A stretch of 64,000 nucleotides of DNA from Tetragenococcus koreensis (GCF_003795145.1 NZ_CP027786.1:930001-994000), one strand, 5' to 3'. Shown: positions 17,583 to 27,240, counted from the stretch's first letter. Notes: generated by a model from the sequence alone, not told the origin. Translations and numbers: made by a program.

Positions 17583-20333
17583 TTATTGGTTTTCTAAAAA
17601 TTCTTGAATAATTTTTTTCATTTCGTCAATCGTCGCTTCTTGAATCGGCAGTTCCTTAGGCAAAGCTTTTTCTAAACGTTCTCCGTAACTTTTAGTAACT
17701 AAACGTCGATCAAATAGGATCATCAGACCTTTATCATTTTCCGAACGAATCAAACGCCCTAACCCTTGGCGTAATTTTAGCGCAGCTCTAGGTAAACTTT
17801 CTTGCGAAAAAGGACTGACATTTTGTTCTTTCAAATAATAGTTCCTAGCTTGAATCAGCGGGCGCTTAGGATTTTCAAAAGGCAAGCGCGTCACAATTAA
17901 TAACTGTAGAGCATCCCCTGGCAGATCGACCCCTTCCCAAAAGCTATCAGCGCCAAATAAAATAGCTTGCTTGGATTGAATGAACCGTTTGAGTAGTTTT
18001 TCTTTGCTGCCACCCATTCCTTGCGCCAGGATTTCTCTACCTTTACTTAAAAAATGCTGATGAATTTTCTTATAAACTTTTTGTAATATTTCATGGGAAG
18101 TGAACAAGACCAAAGCTGACTGCTCAATATCTTCCAAAAGTATCGTTAAGTTTTTGGCTAAATAATCCGCGTAATCATCACTACTTAATTCATTAACATT
18201 GACATGATCACTAGCAATTAAAAGCTTGGCTTGCCTAGCATAATCATAAGTTTGCGGGATCACTTTTAACGGAGCTTCCGGGATCCCTAATTTTTTAGCA
18301 TAATAATTTCTATTTTTAGGGACCTTCAAGGTGCCACCTAGATAGATAATTTTTTCATAACGATCATACCAAGCAGTATTAGGTAAAATAGCCGCATGAA
18401 AGTCAATTAGCTGAATACGTGCAGTTTTTTTATTGCCATATAAATACAACCAGTGAACATAATGAGAAGACCAATTTGTCAGCCAATCAGTCATAAAAGC
18501 GGCTTGAGTTTTCATTTCCTCATAAAAAGTCAAAAATTCGCCGAAATAAATACGTTGGCGATCTAACCAAGCATCGCTGATCTTATTCATATATTCGTTT
18601 AATTGAGCTTGAATAGAGAGCAGCTCTTGATAATACAATAGCAATCGCTGAATAATTTTCTCGCAGGCTAGCGACAAATCTTGTCGCTGCTCCGCTTGCA
18701 AAATAATTTCTTCTTGCGTGGGCCACTCTTCAAACCACTCGACAAAAAGATCTTCTTGGCATTCAATAATTGCTTGTAGTTCTTCTTGATATAAACGTAA
18801 CAGCCGCAAACTTTCAGCATCCTCTGTAAGCATCATTTCTATTTGATCAAACAGTTGGTTCTCTTCATAAAATTGATTCACTTTACGTTGAAAAGTTGGC
18901 GTATCAAGGTAATGCTTAGAAACCTTTTCCATCGTTTCTGGCAGATGGTGGGCCTCATCGATAATTAAGTAGCGGCTTTTTGGCAGCAGCGGTTGGACCC
19001 GCTGAGTTTCTTGTGCCAAAAAAGCATGATTGACAATCAAAACATTACTTTGGGTCATACGCTTTTGCAAATGACGTAAGAAGTCTTCTTGGTAAAACGG
19101 CTGTTGATCTGATAAATAAGTAATCCCTCGATGCGTAATTTCTTGGAACAACAAGTGATCCAAACGAATCAAGTTCAATTCATCCAAGTCTCCGGTTGTT
19201 GTTTGCGTCAGCCATACTAAAATCCCCATCTGATAGAGAGCGTATTGTTTTTGCTGAATAGGTGCATCTAAGGTTGCTTTGAAACGCTGTAAGTCGATAT
19301 AATGACTTTTACTTTTAACCACAGTCGCATGCAACGGCTGATCAATCAAGGTATTTAGTAATGGAATATCTTGATCAATCAACTGATGCTGCAACAAAAT
19401 AGAAACGGTACTGATAACCATCGGATTTTCAGGTATTGCTAAAAAAGCTGCCGGCAATAAATAGCCGATCGTTTTGCCCATTCCAGTCGAAGCTTCAATC
19501 AATAAGTCTTTCTCATCGTCTTCTGTAAAATGACGGAAAACCATATTCATTAACTGACTTTGCTCTTTACGATACATCAGTTTGTCTTGATAAAGCTTGA
19601 CCTTTTCCTTTTTACTTTTAGGATAATGATGATTATAATAGTTTTCTTCAAACAACGGGACTTCTTTTTTGCGCAGCGCAATACCATCAATTACTTCTAG
19701 TGTAGATGGCAAAGGTTCCAGCTTTTCTTGCATTTCTGTCGTGACCTGCTTGATAAACAACTGAGTCTGTTTACTAGTCACTTCGCTTAACTGGGAAATT
19801 TTTTCCAGCGTTACCAGCGGCAATTGCTGCATAGTAGCTTTAATATATAATAGTAAGTCCGCTGTCACTTCGGCATCGCTATCTGCTTGATGCGGTGTTT
19901 CATGCTGCAAACCTAAGCTTTCAGCCAGATCGTTTAAACGGAAGCTGACTTGTGTAGGCAAAAAAATTTGCGCTAACTCGACCGTATCGATACCGGGAAT
20001 ATTCAACTCTGGCATGCCACAACGTGTCAACTCATAATTTAAAAAATTATAATCAAAATGAATGTTATGAGCCACAAATATGGTATCTGCTAATAAGTTA
20101 TAGATTGTTTCAGCGACATCTTCAAAATAAGGCGCTTTTTTGACGCGCTTATTTGAAATATGAGTCAAATGCTGGATCTGATTTGAAATTGGCTTAATCG
20201 GATTAATATCTGCTGCAAAACGACTGACAATTTCATCATTTTCAACTAATACGCAACCAAATTGGATGATGCGGTCAGTTTTAGGATCCGTCCCTGTCGT
20301 TTCGATATCTACGATTGCATAAGTGGTATTCAT
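17583..20333 (-). CDS. dinG: DnaQ-like exonuclease–DinG helicase fusion
   Basis: A 916-residue two-domain protein. The first 170 residues are a DEDDh 3'-5' exonuclease (IVDIETTGTDP for ExoI, HNIHFDYNFL for ExoII, HQADSDAEVTADLL for ExoIII). The rest is an XPD/DinG superfamily 2 helicase: Walker A IEASTGMGKTIGYL, DEAH box LIIDEAHHLPE, and motif VI LRQGLGRLIRSENDKG. The four iron-sulfur cysteines of Gram-negative DinG are not evident, as is usual for the Firmicutes form, which acts mainly as an exonuclease in repair. It heads the operon leading to asnS; its promoter is at 20362-20390. Confidence 0.96.
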   Translation of the reverse strand: MNTTYAIVDIETTGTDPKTDRIIQFGCVLVENDEIVSRFAADINPIKPISNQIQHLTHISNKRVKKAPYFEDVAETIYNLLADTIFVAHNIHFDYNFLNYELTRCGMPELNIPGIDTVELAQIFLPTQVSFRLNDLAESLGLQHETPHQADSDAEVTADLLLYIKATMQQLPLVTLEKISQLSEVTSKQTQLFIKQVTTEMQEKLEPLPSTLEVIDGIALRKKEVPLFEENYYNHHYPKSKKEKVKLYQDKLMYRKEQSQLMNMVFRHFTEDDEKDLLIEASTGMGKTIGYLLPAAFLAIPENPMVISTVSILLQHQLIDQDIPLLNTLIDQPLHATVVKSKSHYIDLQRFKATLDAPIQQKQYALYQMGILVWLTQTTTGDLDELNLIRLDHLLFQEITHRGITYLSDQQPFYQEDFLRHLQKRMTQSNVLIVNHAFLAQETQRVQPLLPKSRYLIIDEAHHLPETMEKVSKHYLDTPTFQRKVNQFYEENQLFDQIEMMLTEDAESLRLLRLYQEELQAIIECQEDLFVEWFEEWPTQEEIILQAEQRQDLSLACEKIIQRLLLYYQELLSIQAQLNEYMNKISDAWLDRQRIYFGEFLTFYEEMKTQAAFMTDWLTNWSSHYVHWLYLYGNKKTARIQLIDFHAAILPNTAWYDRYEKIIYLGGTLKVPKNRNYYAKKLGIPEAPLKVIPQTYDYARQAKLLIASDHVNVNELSSDDYADYLAKNLTILLEDIEQSALVLFTSHEILQKVYKKIHQHFLSKGREILAQGMGGSKEKLLKRFIQSKQAILFGADSFWEGVDLPGDALQLLIVTRLPFENPKRPLIQARNYYLKEQNVSPFSQESLPRAALKLRQGLGRLIRSENDKGLMILFDRRLVTKSYGERLEKALPKELPIQEATIDEMKKIIQEFLENQ

Positions 20334-20361
20334 CGTTTTTCACCTTTTCTTTGCTCCTTGC

Positions 20362-20390
20362 ATTATAATACAGAACCATCGAAAAACCAA
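20362..20390 (-). promoter_or_regulatory. dinG operon promoter
   Basis: On the minus strand, -35 TTGGTT (20390-20385) and a perfect -10 TATAAT (20367-20362) are separated by 17 bp, 29 bases upstream of the dinG start. No LexA-like palindrome overlaps it. Confidence 0.75.
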
Positions 20391-20562
20391 TCAACGAAAT
20401 CAACAATCACCGCTTAAAAACAGTTTGAAAATTGCCATGCTCTTTTATTGCGAAGAGAAGTATAAAGCCAGACTTCCTTTCTTTTCCCAAATATTATTTA
20501 TATCTAATGGCTATATTGTTTATTCATTTCTAATTAAAACACAAATGTTTTTTAAGCAAAAT

Positions 20563-20590
20563 AAAAAACGGAGCAATAAATGCCCCGTTT
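20563..20590 (-). terminator. csp terminator
   Basis: An AAACGGGGCA / TGCTCCGTTT stem (one G-T pair), followed by a T-run on the minus strand, 18 bases past the cold-shock gene. Confidence 0.85.
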
Positions 20591-20608
20591 AGTGCTTGAT
20601 TTTTTAAA

Positions 20609-20809
20609 TTAAGCTTTAACTACGTTAGTAGCTTGTGGTCCGCGTTGGCCTTCTTCGATATCGAAGTTTACAGCTTGACCTTCTTCTAAAGTCTTGAAGC
20701 CTTCTTCTTGGATAGCTGAAAAGTGAACGAATACATCGTTTCCGTCTTCACCTGTAATAAAGCCGTAGCCTTTTTCTGCGTTAAACCATTTAACTGTTCC
20801 TGTTTCCAT
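20609..20809 (-). CDS. csp: Cold-shock protein, CspA family
   Basis: A 66-residue single OB-fold RNA chaperone. Both RNA-binding motifs are intact: GYGFITG (RNP1-type [11 protein letters not shown]) and VFVHFSAI (RNP2). The protein binds single-stranded nucleic acid and melts mRNA structure in the cold. AAGGAGGA lies nine bases before ATG 20809. A leader of roughly 110 bases upstream is typical of cold-regulated csp mRNAs. Confidence 0.97.
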   Translation of the reverse strand: METGTVKWFNAEKGYGFITGEDGNDVFVHFSAIQEEGFKTLEEGQAVNFDIEEGQRGPQATNVVKA

Positions 20810-20941
20810 GTAAAAAAATCCTCCTTGTGTATAAACACATATTTTGCAAATCCTTGTTAAGTGAATATTTGGAAGATGTTCTTAGATGAAACAAGCTACC
20901 ATAAATTACGTAACAAAAACTACATACGTAGTATAACACAT
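20810..20941 (-). promoter_or_regulatory. csp promoter and long 5' leader
   Basis: An extended -10 (TGTTATACT, TATACT at 20935-20930) lies about 120 bases before the start codon, leaving an untranslated leader. Near its 5' end is the inverted repeat ACTAC/GTAGT (around 20919-20932). Thermoregulation by the leader is known for csp genes; here it is inferred from length and position only. Confidence 0.5.
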
Positions 20942-21025
20942 AATAAAAAAAATACCTAGCCTTTTTTGAAGAAAATATTTTTTCTTATAGCTACTAATAA
21001 AGTCCACTTTATTTATTACTCAGCA

Positions 21026-21070
21026 AAAAATAACAGCCCCTTACTCTTACAGTAAGAAGCTGTTATTTTT
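21026..21070 (-). terminator. terminator of the eRF1-like gene
   Basis: A 12-bp perfect stem AAAAATAACAGC / GCTGTTATTTTT (21026-21037 with 21059-21070), extended by an imperfect inner arm around TTACT. It lies 14 bases past the stop on the minus strand. Confidence 0.85.
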
Positions 21071-21084
21071 AAACGAGTAAACCA

Positions 21085-22179
21085 TTAATATCTTAATGTA
21101 GCAAATAGACTTTTTTTGCCCGGCGCATCTTCTTGTTCTAGTACAAATACATCCCCGCTATTACGTAATACATCGCGAGAAATAGTATTGAGTACTTGGC
21201 GCCAATCGTATTCAGCTTCAGGATCTTCGCCGAAGTTTTCTTGTAAATTAGATGTAGCGATAAAGAATTGATCCACTCGCCCTGCTTCAGCTGCTTGTTT
21301 AATATCAGCAACTTGATCGAAGTTTTTCCGATTAATCAATTTTTGATAGCTTTCCACTTCTCTTTTTGACAACTCTTCGGTAATCGGTCCAGTTTCCTCT
21401 TCTATTTCTTGCATAGAAAGTTGAGCCGGTGAACGAGTAATCGCTATACTAGGGTCATAATGATTATACTTTGCGTTTTTCTTAAATGTCGTTTGGTTTT
21501 CGGAAAGAGCAAAAAGATAAAGCGGTACTTTTTCCTCATTTTCAAGTTCATTGCTTAAAAAGTTATCAATTGCTTGATAGTAGTTATTCCAGTCGATTTC
21601 GACTTCTTCATCTTTAGGATTACCACTGTGATAACCTAAACCAGCACGAAAGTCAGTGCCGCCACCAGTAAGTTCGCTGCCTAGAGCTGTTTCTAAATCA
21701 GTGGGAGCGTCGCTTGGCAATTCAACCTTGGAGAGTTTTTTATTACTCATGAAATATAAACTCATCGAGCTCCGGTTTAATACCATCAAATAGTAACGAT
21801 AATTAAATTGTGCGTTCTTGATGATCGCAAGTAAGTAAGGAGTGTCCCCTACATAATATTGATCATCAACAGTAATACTTAAGCGATGGATATAAGTTTC
21901 TTCAGCAGTCAAAATAATGGCAACACTTTTCGTTGCATCACGGAAAAATGCTTTATCATTTAATAAATTATCAAATTTTTCTTGGAATGGTGCCCAGTCT
22001 TGCTCTGAGTAACGTTTATCAAAACGTTTTTTTGCTTCTTTCATGAAGTTTTTGATCTTCAGCTGATCTTTTTCAACGCCTTGAGGAGACACATTCGTGT
22101 TCATCATAATCGTAACAAATGGCCCTTGTACCCCTTCATCTGACAAACGTTCTAATAATTCTCTTCCAATTTTTGCCAT
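21085..22179 (-). CDS. baeRF-type (archaeo-eukaryotic release factor-like) protein
   Basis: The 364-residue protein begins GRELLERLSDEGVQGPFVTI followed by MMNTNVSPQGVEKDQLKIKN, the entry pattern of bacterial eRF1-like (baeRF) proteins. The centre has YLLAIIKNAQFNYRYYLMVL and SMSLYFMSN, and the C-terminal domain ends with the pelota/eRF1-like AEAGRVDQFFIATS, FVLEQEDAPGKKSLFATLRY. Some baeRF families are proposed to act on stalled ribosomes; no activity is established for this type. The gene is monocistronic, with AGGGAG close before ATG 22179 and its own terminator. Family assignment is from pattern memory and is moderately sure. Confidence 0.65.
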   Translation of the reverse strand: MAKIGRELLERLSDEGVQGPFVTIMMNTNVSPQGVEKDQLKIKNFMKEAKKRFDKRYSEQDWAPFQEKFDNLLNDKAFFRDATKSVAIILTAEETYIHRLSITVDDQYYVGDTPYLLAIIKNAQFNYRYYLMVLNRSSMSLYFMSNKKLSKVELPSDAPTDLETALGSELTGGGTDFRAGLGYHSGNPKDEEVEIDWNNYYQAIDNFLSNELENEEKVPLYLFALSENQTTFKKNAKYNHYDPSIAITRSPAQLSMQEIEEETGPITEELSKREVESYQKLINRKNFDQVADIKQAAEAGRVDQFFIATSNLQENFGEDPEAEYDWRQVLNTISRDVLRNSGDVFVLEQEDAPGKKSLFATLRY

Positions 22180-22208
22180 ATATGTTTCCCTCCTACAAAA
22201 ATTATATA

Positions 22209-22457
22209 CTACAATTTTAGTGTACCATGACTAAGCATTATAGCAAAATAAAACGTTACCAATTTTGTTATGAAATGATCTATTTTTTTTATCAAACCAG
22301 CCAATTTACTAGTGGTTGCTGTGATTTTAGCGACTGAAAAAGAAATACTATTCGTTTTTGCTTGCTCAAAAACTGAATGAGTAATCTTTTGCTTTTCTTG
22401 ATTATCCAGTGCTTGAATAAATAATACCTCTTCATTCAACTTTCCAGTTAGCAACAA
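22209..22457 (-). CDS. Doubtful small ORF (82 aa) beside the SOS promoter
   Basis: An open frame with TTG start at 22457 behind AAAGGGGA. It has no recognisable motif and a weakly hydrophobic tail (FITKLVTFYFAIML). It fills the otherwise empty 327-base gap between the baeRF-type gene and the divergent polymerase, and its start abuts that polymerase's promoter. It could equally be chance; I would not rely on it. Confidence 0.25.
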   Translation of the reverse strand: MLLTGKLNEEVLFIQALDNQEKQKITHSVFEQAKTNSISFSVAKITATTSKLAGLIKKIDHFITKLVTFYFAIMLSHGTLKL

Positions 22458-22464
22458 GTTCCCC

Positions 22465-22494
22465 TTTACAAACAGGAACGTTTGTTCGTATAAT
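22465..22494 (+). promoter_or_regulatory. SOS promoter with LexA (DinR) box between -35 and -10
   Basis: -35 TTTACA (22465-22470) and -10 TATAAT (22489-22494) are spaced by 18 bp. The spacer contains GGAACGTTTGTTCG (22475-22488), one base from the Gram-positive LexA consensus CGAAC-N4-GTTCG. A repressor here would block RNA polymerase, and damage-induced LexA cleavage would release the polymerase gene downstream. Confidence 0.85.
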
Positions 22495-22512
22495 AAAAAG
22501 TGAAAGTTGGTG

Positions 22513-23859
22513 ATGGTTTTGGTTTATTTCGATTATAAAAAGGAGCCGTTGCGTGATATTTTATTTATCGATGTAAAAAGTTTTTATGCTACGGTGGAAT
22601 GTATTTATCATGGATGGGACCCTTTAGAAACATTGCTTGTGGTCGCTAGCCACGCTGATAATACTGGAAATGGTTTGATTTTGGCTGCCTCTCCTAAGGC
22701 CAAAGAGCAGCTGGGAATTTCTAATGTTTCGCGGATAGATAATTTACCTGATCATCCTTTGTTAAAACAAGTGCCACCTCGGATGAGTTTATATATCCAA
22801 GAAAATGTAGAATTAAACCAGCTATTTAAAACCTACGTTGCAGCAAAAGATTTGTTGGTCTATTCAATTGATGAATCAATCTTGGATGTCACGCACTCGT
22901 TAAATTTATTTTTTCCTAATCCAAATTTGTCACGGAAAGAAAAACGCTGGTTAATGGCGAGAAAAATTCAAAAGGAAATTTATGAAAAAACTGGATTAAT
23001 CCTTACTGTAGGCATCGGTGACAATCCTTTATTAAGCAAACTTGCACTAGATACAGACGCCAAACATCAAAAAGCTAGCGGCTATATAGCTGAATGGACT
23101 TATCAGGATATCGAAAGTAAAGTTTGGCAAGTTGACCCTATGACTGAATTTTGGGGGATTGGCTCTCGGACAAAAAAACAATTATTTAAAATTGGTATTA
23201 ATACTATCGAGCAATTAGCAAATTCTGATGTTGATTTACTTTATTATCGTTTTGGTATCATCGGCGAACAGCTCTATCACCATGCCAATGGAGTTGACCG
23301 GACAATTTTGGCGGAAACGCCGCCTGTGGTCAAGGAAAAATCCTATGGCAATAGTCAAGTATTACCCAAGAATTATACGGACCAACGTGAAATTGAGATT
23401 GTGATTGGCGAATTAGCAGAACAAGTTGCTGCCCGTATACGCCGACATGGTTGTTTGACTTCGTGTGTACATCTTTATATTGGTGCCGCGTATGGTGAGG
23501 TCGATGGTGGTTTCTCTCATCAAATGAAAATACCGGCAACCAACACCAGCAAAGAATTGAAGGCACATTGCCTGCGTTTATTTCGTAAATATTATAAAGG
23601 ACAAGCAATTCGACACCTTGGAATCACCTACTCTAAATTGACTTACACACAAGCTCGAGAATTGGATTTATTTGAAGATATGAATACCCATTTAAACGAA
23701 GAGCGCTTAGACAAAGTCATTGATAAAATTCGCGCAAAATATGGATTTACTTCAATTGTTTATGCGACAAGTAAACTAGAAGGCGCGCGCAGTATTGCTC
23801 GTAGCCACCTGATTGGTGGTCATAACGGTGGTGCGGGTGGTTTAGATGGACTCTCGTAA
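22513..23859 (+). CDS. Y-family DNA polymerase (UvrX/UmuC-like)
   Basis: About 448 residues. The palm is marked by LFIDVKSFYATVECI (first catalytic Asp, steric-gate aromatic) and LLVYSIDESILDVTH (catalytic D-E pair). The helix-hairpin-helix region is WGIGSRTKKQLFKIGINTIEQLA and the little finger domain follows (KSYGNSQVLPKNYTD). It belongs to the Firmicutes UmuC-like branch, which performs mutagenic lesion bypass. ATG 22513 is used; TTG 22507 and TTG 22519 are alternatives, and all give a very short leader after the SOS promoter. No umuD-like partner lies beside it. Confidence 0.93.
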   Translation: MVLVYFDYKKEPLRDILFIDVKSFYATVECIYHGWDPLETLLVVASHADNTGNGLILAASPKAKEQLGISNVSRIDNLPDHPLLKQVPPRMSLYIQENVELNQLFKTYVAAKDLLVYSIDESILDVTHSLNLFFPNPNLSRKEKRWLMARKIQKEIYEKTGLILTVGIGDNPLLSKLALDTDAKHQKASGYIAEWTYQDIESKVWQVDPMTEFWGIGSRTKKQLFKIGINTIEQLANSDVDLLYYRFGIIGEQLYHHANGVDRTILAETPPVVKEKSYGNSQVLPKNYTDQREIEIVIGELAEQVAARIRRHGCLTSCVHLYIGAAYGEVDGGFSHQMKIPATNTSKELKAHCLRLFRKYYKGQAIRHLGITYSKLTYTQARELDLFEDMNTHLNEERLDKVIDKIRAKYGFTSIVYATSKLEGARSIARSHLIGGHNGGAGGLDGLS

Positions 23860-23887
23860 CAAATTCCTTCTTAAGACATTCGTTTTC

Positions 23888-23917
23888 GTTTACACGCGTA
23901 AACAATTATGCTACACT
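23888..23917 (+). promoter_or_regulatory. copB promoter with palindromic operator over the -35
   Basis: -35 TTTACA (23889-23894) and -10 TACACT (23912-23917) have 17-bp spacing. The palindrome GTTTACACGCGTAAAC (23888-23903; arms GTTTAC/GTAAAC) covers the -35. It resembles the TACANNTGTA copper-repressor (CopY) box only in part, so the regulator is uncertain. Confidence 0.6.
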
Positions 23918-23950
23918 GAATATGTAATACACAAATAAGGAGGAGTCGTA

Positions 23951-25999
23951 ATGAGTACAACGCATGAACATCAACAACATATGGATCATTCATCAATGGA
24001 ACACGATCACCAACACGGCGGTCATTCAGGGATGGATCATTCCATGCATATGGGAAATTTAAAACCGAAATTCTTTATCTCACTGATTTTGACTATTCCG
24101 ATTATTTTAATGTCACCGATGATGGGGTTGGATCTGCCCTTTCAATTCCAATTTCCTGGTTCTGAATGGGTTGTATTGATTCTGGCGACCATTTTGTTCT
24201 TTTATGGCGGCATGCCTTTTCTACAAGGAGCAAAAATGGAACTGTCTTCCAAAGAGCCGGCAATGATGACCTTAATTTCTCTAGGGATTACCGTTGCTTA
24301 TATTTACAGTTTGTACGCCTTTGTCATGAACCATTTTGTACCGCAAGCTGATCATGTCATGGACTTTTTTTGGGAACTAGCTACATTGATTGTCATTATG
24401 CTATTAGGCCATTGGGTGGAAATGAATGCCGTAAGTAACGCTGGTAATGCACTAGAGCAAATGGCGCAATTGCTACCTAATACCGCACATATTGTGGATG
24501 AAAATGGCGATACAAAAGATATTTCTTTACAAGAAGTACAAGAAGGTCAACATGTTTTAATCAAAGCCGGCGAAAAAATTCCAACTGACGGTACAGTATT
24601 AAAAGGTTCTACCAGCGTGAACGAAGCCATGGTTACCGGTGAAGCTAAAGATGTAGAAAAAGAACAAAAAGATAAAGTTATCGGCGGCTCTGTTAATGGC
24701 TCAGGTACAATTACGGTGGAAGTAACAGGTACTGGTGAATCAGGGTATCTTTCCCAGGTTATGACTCTTGTCGAAAATGCGCAGAATGAAAAATCAAGAG
24801 CTGAATCATTATCTGACAAAGTCGCTAAATGGTTATTCTACATTGCTTTAACTGCTGGGATTTTAGCGTTTATCGGTTGGTTAATTGCCTCAGATTTAAG
24901 TACTGCTTTTGAACGTATGGTCACGGTTCTAATCATTGCTTGTCCGCATGCTTTAGGACTTGCGATTCCTCTAGTTATTGCACGTTCAACTTCCTTAGGT
25001 GCTAAAAATGGCCTATTATTACAAAATCGTCAAGCACTTGAAACAGCTAAAAAAGTTGACGTCATTTTAATGGATAAAACAGGAACATTAACAGAAGGTA
25101 ATTTTGCAGTAAATGATTATCGTTCTTTTAATGAAGACTATAACGCAGAACAAGTATTATCTTATATTTCTGCTCTAGAACAAAATTCTAGCCATCCACT
25201 GGCTGTCGGAATTTTAAATAAAGCGGAAGAATTATCATTAGATATTCCGGAAGCTTCTGATGTTGATAATTTACCTGGCGTTGGATTAGAAGGAACAGTT
25301 GAAGGAAAAGACATTAAAATAGCTAGTGTTTCTTATTTGAATAAGCAATCTATCAGCTACGATCAAGAACTTTTTGATAAACTATCAAGCAAAGGAAACT
25401 CCGTCAGCTTCTTATTAATTGATGAAAAAAATATTGGTTTAGTTGCTCAAGGGGATCAAATCAAGCCTGCTGCTAAGTCTATGATTCAATCACTGAAAGA
25501 TCAAAATATTGAACCAGTTATGCTGACAGGTGATAACAAACAAGTTGCACAATCTGTTGCAAAAGAATTAGGTATTACCGATATTCATGCAGAATTAATG
25601 CCCGAAGATAAAGAAGAAATCGTAAAAGATTATCGTGATAATGATCAAGTTGTTATGATGGTCGGCGATGGTGTCAACGATGCACCTAGTCTGGCGCGTG
25701 CCGACATTGGTGTTGCTATTGGTGCTGGTACAGATGTCGCAATTGATTCAGCAGATGTCATTTTAGTCAAAAGCGATCCATCTGATATCATGCACTTCCT
25801 AACGTTAGCTAAACGTACACAACGTAAAATGGTACAAAATATTTGGTGGGGTGCTGGCTACAACATTGTAGCTATTCCACTAGCAGCTGGTGTTCTTGCT
25901 CCTATCGGTATAATCTTAAGTCCTGCAGTTGGTGCAATCGTGATGTCACTAAGTACAATTATCGTAGCTATTAACGCAATGTTGCTGAAAATTGATTAA
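23951..25999 (+). CDS. copB: Copper-exporting P1B-type ATPase, CopB type
   Basis: A 682-residue heavy-metal P-type ATPase. Instead of a CxxC ferredoxin-like domain the N-terminus is rich in His and Met (about residues 4-33: [18 protein letters not shown]), as in enterococcal CopB. The membrane metal site is CPH ([14 protein letters not shown]), the phosphorylated aspartate is in [10 protein letters not shown], and the hinge is [19 protein letters not shown]-type pumps export copper or silver. Ribosome site AAGGAGGAG precedes ATG 23951. No copY, copZ or copA is adjacent, so regulation must come from elsewhere. Confidence 0.93.
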   Translation: MSTTHEHQQHMDHSSMEHDHQHGGHSGMDHSMHMGNLKPKFFISLILTIPIILMSPMMGLDLPFQFQFPGSEWVVLILATILFFYGGMPFLQGAKMELSSKEPAMMTLISLGITVAYIYSLYAFVMNHFVPQADHVMDFFWELATLIVIMLLGHWVEMNAVSNAGNALEQMAQLLPNTAHIVDENGDTKDISLQEVQEGQHVLIKAGEKIPTDGTVLKGSTSVNEAMVTGEAKDVEKEQKDKVIGGSVNGSGTITVEVTGTGESGYLSQVMTLVENAQNEKSRAESLSDKVAKWLFYIALTAGILAFIGWLIASDLSTAFERMVTVLIIACPHALGLAIPLVIARSTSLGAKNGLLLQNRQALETAKKVDVILMDKTGTLTEGNFAVNDYRSFNEDYNAEQVLSYISALEQNSSHPLAVGILNKAEELSLDIPEASDVDNLPGVGLEGTVEGKDIKIASVSYLNKQSISYDQELFDKLSSKGNSVSFLLIDEKNIGLVAQGDQIKPAAKSMIQSLKDQNIEPVMLTGDNKQVAQSVAKELGITDIHAELMPEDKEEIVKDYRDNDQVVMMVGDGVNDAPSLARADIGVAIGAGTDVAIDSADVILVKSDPSDIMHFLTLAKRTQRKMVQNIWWGAGYNIVAIPLAAGVLAPIGIILSPAVGAIVMSLSTIIVAINAMLLKID

Positions 26000-26014
26000 A
26001 GCTTAATTCAATTC

Positions 26015-26046
26015 AAAAGAAGTTACCAAAAATGGTAGCTTCTTTT
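26015..26046 (+). terminator. copB terminator
   Basis: AAAAGAAGTTACCA / TGGTAGCTTCTTTT stem (one G-T pair) with AAAA loop and a T-run, 16 bases after the copB stop. Confidence 0.88.
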
Positions 26047-26087
26047 TTTATGTCTAAAATTTAATTTAGAAAAATTTTTAATCCGCT

Positions 26088-26139
26088 AGTGACATTTTGT
26101 CACTTTTGTTGTATATTGAGTTAGTGACATTTTGTCACT
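26088..26139 (+). promoter_or_regulatory. hrtBA promoter with two identical 17-bp operators
   Basis: The palindrome AGTGACATTTTGTCACT occurs at 26088-26104 and again at 26123-26139, 35 bp apart. A promoter fits exactly: -35 GTGACA (26089-26094) inside the first copy, 17-bp spacer, -10 TATATT (26112-26117), with the second copy over the transcription start. Paired palindromes at hrtBA are the known architecture for haem-sensing TetR repressors of lactococci and enterococci. Confidence 0.85.
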
Positions 26140-26175
26140 TTAACTGAATAAAAATTTATCTAGGAGGTTATAGAC

Positions 26176-27240
26176 ATGTTTTTAGCATTAAAAGAAATGC
26201 ATTATTCCAAATTGCGTTTTGGATTGATTATCGGAATGATGATTTTAATTGCTTATGTTGTCTTTATGTTATCTGGACTAGCAAGAGGTCTAGCAGAAGA
26301 ATTTAAAAAAAGTGTAGAAGATTGGCAAGCTGAAGAAATTGTTCTATCTGATGAAGCGAATAAGACCCTTGCTGCTTCCCAGTTAACAAGGAGCGACATT
26401 GATGATGTACAAAGTTCTACTAAAGCTCCTGTCGGTTTATACAGCGGAGCAATTAAAGGCACCCAACAAGACATCACAGTTTTTGGTAGTAGCAAACAAG
26501 CCTTTTTATTGCCTGAACTTACTCAAGGTGAAAACTTCAAAAATAAAAATGATATTATCATCTCACAAAATCTAGCAGATACAGGCTATCAAATCGGCGA
26601 TAAAATTAATATTGGTCAATACGAAGAAGATTTAACCATTACTGGTATTTTCCCCGAATCTTACTATACCGTAAGTCCTGTGGTTTATACAGATTTGGAA
26701 ACTTGGACATCATTGAAATTTGGCGATCAACCATTTGCTTCTGATGAGGAAAAACCAATCAACGCCATTGCTACAGAAGAAAAAGTGACTCAAGTAGAAA
26801 ATGAAGAAGGTTTAGATCTCTTGACGACTCCCGAATTGATTGAAAATATTCCTGGGTATTCAGCTCAAAACCTCACATTAGATGCTATGATCTATTTCTT
26901 ATTCGTAACAGCTGCAGCAGTTATAGGAATATTCATGTATGTTATTACCCTCCAAAAGACCTCGATTTTTGGTGTAATGAAAGCTCAAGGCATCCGAAAC
27001 TGGTTCATAGCAAAATCGCTCATTGCTCAATCCTTTTTAGTAGGAATATTGGGAACTGGAATTGCTATGCTACTTGCCTACCTTACAAGTTTGGTCTTAC
27101 CCACTGCGATGCCTTTTGCCATTATCTGGTCTCAGTGGTTACTTTATAGTTTTGTTTTAGTTTCTGTCGCTATTATTGGTGGGTTATTCTCAATACGAAC
27201 CATCGCTAAAGTTGATCCCATTACTGCTATAGGAGGATAA
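26176..27240 (+). CDS. hrtB: Haem-efflux ABC permease HrtB-like (FtsX fold)
   Basis: 354 residues, the length of HrtB. It has an N-terminal membrane helix (FGLIIGMMILIAYVVFMLSGLA), a large extracytoplasmic MacB-like domain (about residues 45-235) and three C-terminal helices (AMIYFLFVTAAAVIGIFMYV, the segment around AQSFLVGILGTGIAMLLAYL, and WLLYSFVLVSVAIIGGLF). HrtBA extracts haem from the membrane and detoxifies it. It is followed after two bases by its ATPase. AGGAGG sits eight bases before ATG 26176. Operators upstream and a TetR gene downstream complete the module. Confidence 0.88.
   Translation: MFLALKEMHYSKLRFGLIIGMMILIAYVVFMLSGLARGLAEEFKKSVEDWQAEEIVLSDEANKTLAASQLTRSDIDDVQSSTKAPVGLYSGAIKGTQQDITVFGSSKQAFLLPELTQGENFKNKNDIIISQNLADTGYQIGDKINIGQYEEDLTITGIFPESYYTVSPVVYTDLETWTSLKFGDQPFASDEEKPINAIATEEKVTQVENEEGLDLLTTPELIENIPGYSAQNLTLDAMIYFLFVTAAAVIGIFMYVITLQKTSIFGVMKAQGIRNWFIAKSLIAQSFLVGILGTGIAMLLAYLTSLVLPTAMPFAIIWSQWLLYSFVLVSVAIIGGLFSIRTIAKVDPITAIGG

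Noticed and set aside
22209-22457. Second SOS gene divergent from the polymerase
   Set aside because: The LexA box is symmetrical so it could serve both sides, but no minus-strand -10/-35 pair fits and the 82-codon frame has no recognisable features; kept only as a low-confidence entry.
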